64,000 nt of DNA from positions 25,503,681 through 25,567,680 of the forward strand of contig NC_088786.1 in assembly GCF_949628265.1 (NCBI RefSeq). Reading direction: 5' to 3'. Within the stretch, counting starts at the first letter, position 1; the number at the start of each line of letters is the position of its first letter. The DNA is from Cloeon dipterum (Eukaryota > Arthropoda > Insecta > Ephemeroptera > Baetidae). The notes under the pieces are model-generated. The model worked only from the letters and a program-made list of their open reading frames with translations, made no database searches and was not told the origin of the DNA. Both the position numbers and the translations under genes were made by a program. Positions 60,301 through 64,000 of this stretch are shown here, piece by piece.

Positions 60301-63300
60301 TGAAGACCTCCACTTCTCTGCAATACGTTGACGGAGTCATTTTGCCAGTTCTAACAGAAATGTTTGATCACTTGGCGGCATGTGAATACGGCTGCGATCT
60401 GTTGCGTTAGTATATATTTAGCCACGTGAATGCTGATTCGACTGTTTATAATATTTCAGTTGATGAAATTCAGTGCGCAGCCTACAAGATTCTGGCCAGC
60501 TTATACACGCTCGGAACTGACGGCTCGCTAACAAATGATAGGTTAAAATGGAAAAAAGGTGCCCAACGTTTACTTCATATTTGAATCGTTACAGGAAATT
60601 CCTGAAAGTCGAGTTGGGCAGGCACAGGCCCGCACTTGGAAGCTGCCTCGGCGCCTTTTCATCTTGTTTCCCTGTGGCTTTCTTGGAGCCTCATCTCAAC
60701 AAACAGAATCACTTCTCCATCCACTTCAGAATGGCTGATCATTCGCTCGAAGCTCAAGACGTGATGGCCAGAATGGACCAGATAATGCCAACATTGGAGA
60801 CAGTGTTGGGCCAAGTGGAATCGTACGTCGAGTCTGAGAGCGCGCACTCTGAAGCCCCTCACATCATTGACGTAATTTTGCCAATGCTCTGCTCTTATCT
60901 TCCCTTCTGGTGGTCGCAAGGCCCAGATAATGTTGGTGCCAACCCTGGAGGGTTAGTTAAAATTATCGACTTGTTTTACACCTCAAAAGCTAATAAAATT
61001 AATCTCTGCAGAACTTATGTTACCATGGTGACGAGTGAGCAGATGAACCAGCTGCTGAAGAACGTTTTGAAAATGATCAAGAAGAACATAGGCAATGAAA
61101 ATGCACCATGGATGACAAGGATTGCTGGTAAATTTTTTATCAGATTAAAAAAATAATAATTTTATGCCGAACTTGTTCAAATGTTTTAGCGTACACACAG
61201 CAGATTATTATCAACTCTTCCGAAGAGTTGCTGAAGGACGTGTTCTTGCCTTTGGCTGAAAGGGTGCGCAAGAGGACGGACAACATGTTCCACAAAGAGG
61301 AGTCCATGAGAGGATTCCTCAAATCATCTGCGGACGATACCTCTCAGGTTTGAAAGGAGTGCTGACAAATTAAAAAATATGTATAAATCGATTCATTGCT
61401 ATTTCCAGCTGGAGTCACAGATCCAGGAAGATTGGCAACTGCTTGTCCGTGATATTTATGCATTTTATCCTCTTCTCATCAAGTATGTCGACTTGCAAAG
61501 AAATCACTGGCTCAGGAATAACATTTCCGAGGCTGAGGATTTATACAACCACGTTGGAGAAATTTTCAATATTTGGTCCAAGTCTCAGGTAAATAATAAT
61601 TTTTTTAGAATTGATTAATCTGATCACCCATATTTAGTACTTCTTGAAAGAAGAGCAAAACTTTATTTCCGCCAATGAAATTGACAACATGGTGCTGATA
61701 ATGCCGACGTCCACGTCAAGAAGGTCAGCAGTTGTGAGTGACGGAGGAGCAGTTCAGGGCGGTGGAAAGGTGAAATTCTAAATAAATAAATAAATGGTGA
61801 CTGATTTTTGTAACGCATTCTCAGAAAAAGAAAAAGAACCGCGAAAAGAAGAAAAACAAAGACAAAGAGCTGCAGGCGTCGCTGATGGTGGCGTGCTTAA
61901 AACGTCTTTTGCCTGTTGGGTTAAATCTGTTTGCTGGAAGAGAGCAGGAGCTAGTTCAGCACTGCAAGGACAGATATTTGAAGGTTCATATTAAAACATT
62001 AGACGCTATTATTTAAAATTGATATTTCCACTTGTTTTACAGAAACTGCCAGAGTATGAAATCGTTGATTTTGCAAAGACCCAATTAACTCTGCCTGACA
62101 AAATCGACCCTGCGGATGAAATGTCTTGGCAGCACTATCTGTACTCGAAGCTGGGAAACAAGAAGGAGCCAGAAGGCGAAATTGCTGGAACACCACCAAA
62201 CCTGAGCGAAAAGACCAAAATTATTGACGAAGTGGTTGAGCGCATCGTGGCGATGGCCAAAGTACTCTACGGTCTGCACATGGTGAGTTTTCTAAAGAGC
62301 ACTTATATAATTCTCCAAGCTATTCTCAGAGTGCCATTTTCCGCTCTTGGTCACAAATCACTCTCTTTCTCTGCTTGATTTTGGTTTATTTATAATTTGG
62401 TTCTCTCTCAATTGGTATTCAGATCGACCACCCACAACAACAACAGAAAGGCGTCTATCGCTCTGTTGTTTCGATACAACGCAAACGAGCCGTCATTGCC
62501 TGCTTCAGACAGGCAACACTCCATTCACTTCCCAGGTACAGGATGAGACCCAAAAACGTGTTTACTGATTTTGCTCTATTTGTCGTTTTCATAAACATGG
62601 TGTTGTAGCAACTTTTGAAATATTTTGCCATTTCTAACCTGTGGTTCCCTCTCTTGCTTTTTGATGGCCTATAGCTCTGACTGACAGACTCTTGTTTTCT
62701 AGATCTTGTGCTGCTGTGTAACAAAATATCTTTATAATTAACACAATAATGAACTCATTTATTACTGTGAAAAATTAAGACTTTTGGCACCCACTCACTA
62801 ACACTCAGTTGATGATATGTGTCGTGCGCCTTGACACTAACCACTTAGGCAAAATAACCCAACTAATTGACGACAGGCGCAGAGACCACCCGCGCCCAAA
62901 AAGAATTGCTGGAGGAGAGCGATTTCAGCCTACAGGAAACGGGCAGCGATAGCATGTCTGCGAACACAACCTCTGTATGCAATTCCCAGGTAGAGATTAC
63001 TAACAAATAACGTTAATACTGGCAGTACCAATCGACGTTTCTAGTGAAAAAATATGTATTAAATGTAACACTGTAATAGGCACCGGGCTATCAATTTCTT
63101 CCTGCGCTCATATCACGAGCTCTGGTTGGAGGATGAAAATGTTGGAACTGAAATTATGATCGAAGATTTGACAGTAAGACAGTTCTCACTCTGCGATGAG
63201 AATTCACGTAAATTGAAACATTTTAAAATTTCCTAGCAATCATTTGAAGATTCTGAGCTCAATAAGGGCGAGGAGGAAGAAGAGGGAAAACCAGATCCTC

Positions 63301-64000
63301 TGAACCAGTTGGTCACCAACTTCTGTAGAGGAGCTATGACTGAGCGAAGCGGCGCCCTGCAGGAAGATCCTCTTTATATGAGCTACGCCGAAATCATGGC
63401 CAAGTCCTGCGGCGAAGAGGAAGAGGAAGGTGGAGATGAGGGCGGCGAAGGAGAAGAGGGAGGAGCATCCATCCACGTAAGAGCGAATTAAGAGCGAACA
63501 ATTATTATTCCTCTACTAACAGTACTAATTTTAATTAAGAGGGCTATGGACAAACTAATGGTAACCCTAGCTTAAAAGTTATTTCACTTATTTGATCAGC
63601 GAGGCCTAATTCGAAAAAAATAATTACAGGAGCAAGAGATGGAAAAGCAAAAGCTGCTCTTCCACCAAGCGCGCCTCGCCAACCGAGGAGTGGCAGAGAT
63701 GGTGCTCCTTCACATTTCCGCCAGCAAAGGTCAGCAGAGCGAAATGGTGATGAAGACCCTGCAGCTGGGCATTTCAGTCCTACGAGGCGGTAATCTGGAC
63801 ATCCAGATGGTAAAAAGCCATTTAATTTAAATGCAGAAGGAGATATAACTAAAAATAACCAAATTCAGGGCATGCTGAACCATCTGAAGGAAAAGAAGGA
63901 CGTCGGCTTCTTCACTTCCATCGCCGGCTTGATGAACTCTTGCAGTGTGCTAGACTTGGATGCCTTTGAGCGAAACACAAAGGCCGAAGGACTGGGCTGT
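36362..64000 (+). CDS. RyR: Ryanodine receptor, N-terminal ~3970 residues, 73+ exons, runs off right edge
   Basis: Homotetrameric Ca2+ release channel of the sarcoplasmic/endoplasmic reticulum and target of diamide insecticides. The start [18 protein letters not shown] matches insect RyR. Exon blocks with coordinates are in separate entries. Counting one member of each mutually exclusive pair and both small cassettes, the coding length to the edge is 11910 nt (3970 codons), fully in frame. Domains in order are the IP3R/RyR N-terminal beta-trefoil and MIR, RIH, SPRY1, RyR repeats 1-2, SPRY2, SPRY3, RIH-like region, RyR repeats 3-4, central helical region, calmodulin-binding segment and the start of the RIH-associated domain. 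The last visible residues are KAEGLGC. The EF-hands, transmembrane pore and diamide-resistance sites lie outside the window. Three introns need GC donors. Confidence 0.97.
38599..38686. repeat. 14-bp perfect inverted repeat in RyR intron 1
   Basis: GAGCAGGCAGGCAC (38599-38612) is the reverse complement of GTGCCTGCCTGCTC (38673-38686), separated by 60 nt. An inner GCACGCA/TGCGTGC pairing could compete. Confidence 0.7.
40379..40391 (+). repeat. Poly-G run of 13
   Basis: Homopolymer of 13 guanines in RyR intron 1. Its exact length is liable to sequencing error. Confidence 0.8.
41562..44775 (+). other. RyR: RyR intron 2 (3.2 kb)
   Basis: Non-coding as far as I can see. It is AT-rich to about 42550, with moderate GC afterwards and ending in a long T tract before TTTAG. 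No repeat family or embedded gene was recognised. Confidence 0.7.
42355..42371. repeat. (AT)n microsatellite
   Basis: About eight AT dinucleotides within RyR intron 2, in very AT-rich surroundings. Confidence 0.75.
46904..48208 (+). other. RyR: RyR exons 10-15: end of MIR and first RIH domain
   Basis: Exons: 46904-47075, 47132-47301, 47355-47479, 47536-47736, 47793-47962 and 48018-48208; about residues 309-652. Recognised by [42 protein letters not shown], the RIH block [38 protein letters not shown], and [20 protein letters not shown] with [18 protein letters not shown]. Introns are 50-60 nt, all GT-AG. Confidence 0.93.
48264..50287 (+). other. RyR: RyR exons 16-23: SPRY1, RyR repeats 1-2, start of SPRY2
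   Basis: Exons: 48264-48698, 48885-49095, 49148-49356, 49414-49504, 49613-49836, 49896-49975, 50027-50114 and 50167-50287; about residues 652-1138. SPRY1 is in exons 16-17 ([36 protein letters not shown]). Two RyR repeats follow: [20 protein letters not shown] in exon 18 and [20 protein letters not shown] in exon 20. SPRY2 begins with [20 protein letters not shown]. Exon 20's donor GTCCAA and exon 22's donor GTTTGC are unusual but required by phase. Confidence 0.92.
50417..50516 (+). other. RyR: RyR mutually exclusive exon 24a in SPRY2 (100 nt)
   Basis: Phase 0 to 1; encodes [20 protein letters not shown] and on to HDRTIS. It aligns with 24b over F-G-K-x-x-x-V-G-D-V-V-G-V. Position about residues 1139-1171 fits the mutually exclusive site reported in the second SPRY domain of insect RyRs. 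Confidence 0.88.
50932..51031 (+). other. RyR: RyR mutually exclusive exon 24b in SPRY2 (100 nt)
   Basis: Same length and phases as 24a. It encodes [20 protein letters not shown] and on to IDRTIS. The acceptor is TGTTTTAAAG (weak tract), the donor GTAAGT. Including both exons gives 200 nt and breaks the frame, so only one can be used. Confidence 0.85.
51727..54599 (+). other. RyR: RyR exons 25-35: end of SPRY2, linker, SPRY3
   Basis: Exons: 51727-51925, 51986-52210, 52265-52527, 52587-52668, 52767-52899, 52957-53255, 53314-53488, 53635-53781, 53837-54048, 54104-54301 and 54356-54599; about residues 1172-1897. Blocks include [39 protein letters not shown], the variable basic linker with [19 protein letters not shown]3 with [20 protein letters not shown], and RPHQWARVP-like KPHQWARVP. 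The linker (exons 27-30) is the least conserved part of the visible protein. The stretch after RSKK in exon 29 up to 52899 could be an alternative end of that exon. Confidence 0.9.
54656..57538 (+). other. RyR: RyR exons 36-48: second RIH-like region
   Basis: Exons: 54656-54818, 54877-55040, 55095-55193, 55250-55399, 55452-55572, 55635-55725, 55787-55969, 56072-56249, 56349-56563, 56624-56778, 56832-56956, 57008-57208 and 57260-57538; about residues 1898-2605. Blocks: [119 protein letters not shown]. Exons 36, 38 and 43 end at GC donors (54819, 55194 and 56250). Confidence 0.9.
57944..62282 (+). other. RyR: RyR exons 49-67: RyR repeats 3-4 and central helical region
   Basis: Exons: 57944-58179, 58235-58325, 58386-58696, 58751-58919, 58975-59260, 59319-59442, 59501-59705, 59764-59882, 59946-60056, 60115-60217, 60270-60405, 60460-60541, 60595-60951, 61012-61127, 61190-61347, 61409-61588, 61638-61769, 61825-61983 and 62043-62282; about residues 2606-3710. 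RyR repeats 3-4 are marked by [20 protein letters not shown] and [21 protein letters not shown] highly basic Lys-rich linker opens exon 66. The intervening exon-69 repeat-associated serine region (GRRASKGP) resembles a kinase site. Confidence 0.9.
62423..62535 (+). other. RyR: RyR mutually exclusive exon 68a, calmodulin-binding segment (113 nt)
   Basis: Phase 0 to 2. It encodes [10 protein letters not shown] then [17 protein letters not shown] then RQATLHSLP. It aligns without gaps to the vertebrate RyR1 calmodulin-binding helix (Trp3620 to Phe3636), with Tyr at the Trp3620 position and the redox-sensitive Cys3635 retained. It matches the Drosophila RyR form. Confidence 0.85.
62877..62989 (+). 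other. RyR: RyR mutually exclusive exon 68b, alternative calmodulin-binding segment (113 nt)
   Basis: Bounded by ATTGACGACAG and CCCAG/GTAGAG, 113 nt, phase 0 to 2, open in the RyR frame. It encodes [11 protein letters not shown] then [17 protein letters not shown] then [13 protein letters not shown]-x-IAC and the final P align with exon 68a, and the Trp and the RxxPLYxxP ending are closer to vertebrate RyR1 than 68a is. Skipping both or using both breaks the frame. Confidence 0.8.
63080..64000 (+). other. RyR: RyR exons 69-73, to the window edge
   Basis: Exons: 63080-63173, 63237-63476, 63540-63560 (21-nt cassette), 63630-63809 and 63869-64000 (incomplete). Blocks: [20 protein letters not shown], a Glu/Gly-rich stretch, [53 protein letters not shown]. 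The exon at the edge is cut by the window, not by a stop. Confidence 0.9.

Noticed and set aside
1-64000. Transposable elements, viral insertions, CRISPR, rRNA
   Set aside because: No transposase, polymerase or integrase motif, no terminal repeats with target duplication, and no spaced direct repeats were seen by eye.

Overview
This is insect nuclear DNA. The genes are split by many short (about 50-60 nt) GT-AG introns, polyadenylation signals are eukaryotic, and the proteins are animal muscle and housekeeping proteins whose closest recognisable relatives are insect ones. The troponin T ends in a pure glutamate tail, a feature of insect troponin T. I cannot place the order. The proteins differ clearly from Drosophila, and the gene order (mbl, ASNSD1, RpS3, syntaxin-7, TMEM33, troponin T, ryanodine receptor) is not that of Drosophila. 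I see no transposase, reverse transcriptase, rRNA, tRNA or CRISPR array.

Layout. 1-3840 (minus strand): the first three coding exons of muscleblind, encoding the first CCCH zinc-finger pair; the gene runs off the left edge. 3841-14750: about 11 kb without recognisable coding sequence, with CpG-rich stretches and simple repeats, probably mbl upstream or 5' UTR territory. 14751-17237 (minus): a complete ASNSD1 in seven exons, head to head with RpS3 (17618-18838, plus, four exons). 20262-22263 (minus): syntaxin-7/avalanche in six exons, convergent with RpS3 and head to head with TMEM33/Kr-h2 (23217-25666, plus, five exons). 29961-34546 (plus): troponin T (upheld) with N-terminal microexons and a pair of mutually exclusive 79-nt exons. 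36362-64000 (plus): the ryanodine receptor from its start codon through about 3970 residues; the pore and C terminus lie beyond the right edge.

Exon boundaries were derived by hand from homology, splice consensus and phase. In every gene, exon lengths and phases add up to an open reading frame (ASNSD1 623 aa, RpS3 236 aa, syntaxin-7 274 aa, TMEM33 266 aa, troponin T 386 aa).

Biology. Three of the seven genes belong to muscle: RyR releases Ca2+ from the sarcoplasmic reticulum, troponin T transmits the Ca2+ signal to the thin filament, and muscleblind controls muscle alternative splicing. The most interesting content is alternative splicing: three pairs of equal-length, phase-matched mutually exclusive exons (one in troponin T, two in RyR), several in-frame microexons, and an intronic hairpin beside the troponin T pair. 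The second RyR pair (62423-62535 and 62877-62989, both 113 nt) is the best candidate for something little described. Each exon encodes a version of the segment that in vertebrate RyR1 is the calmodulin-binding helix around Trp3620-Cys3635.
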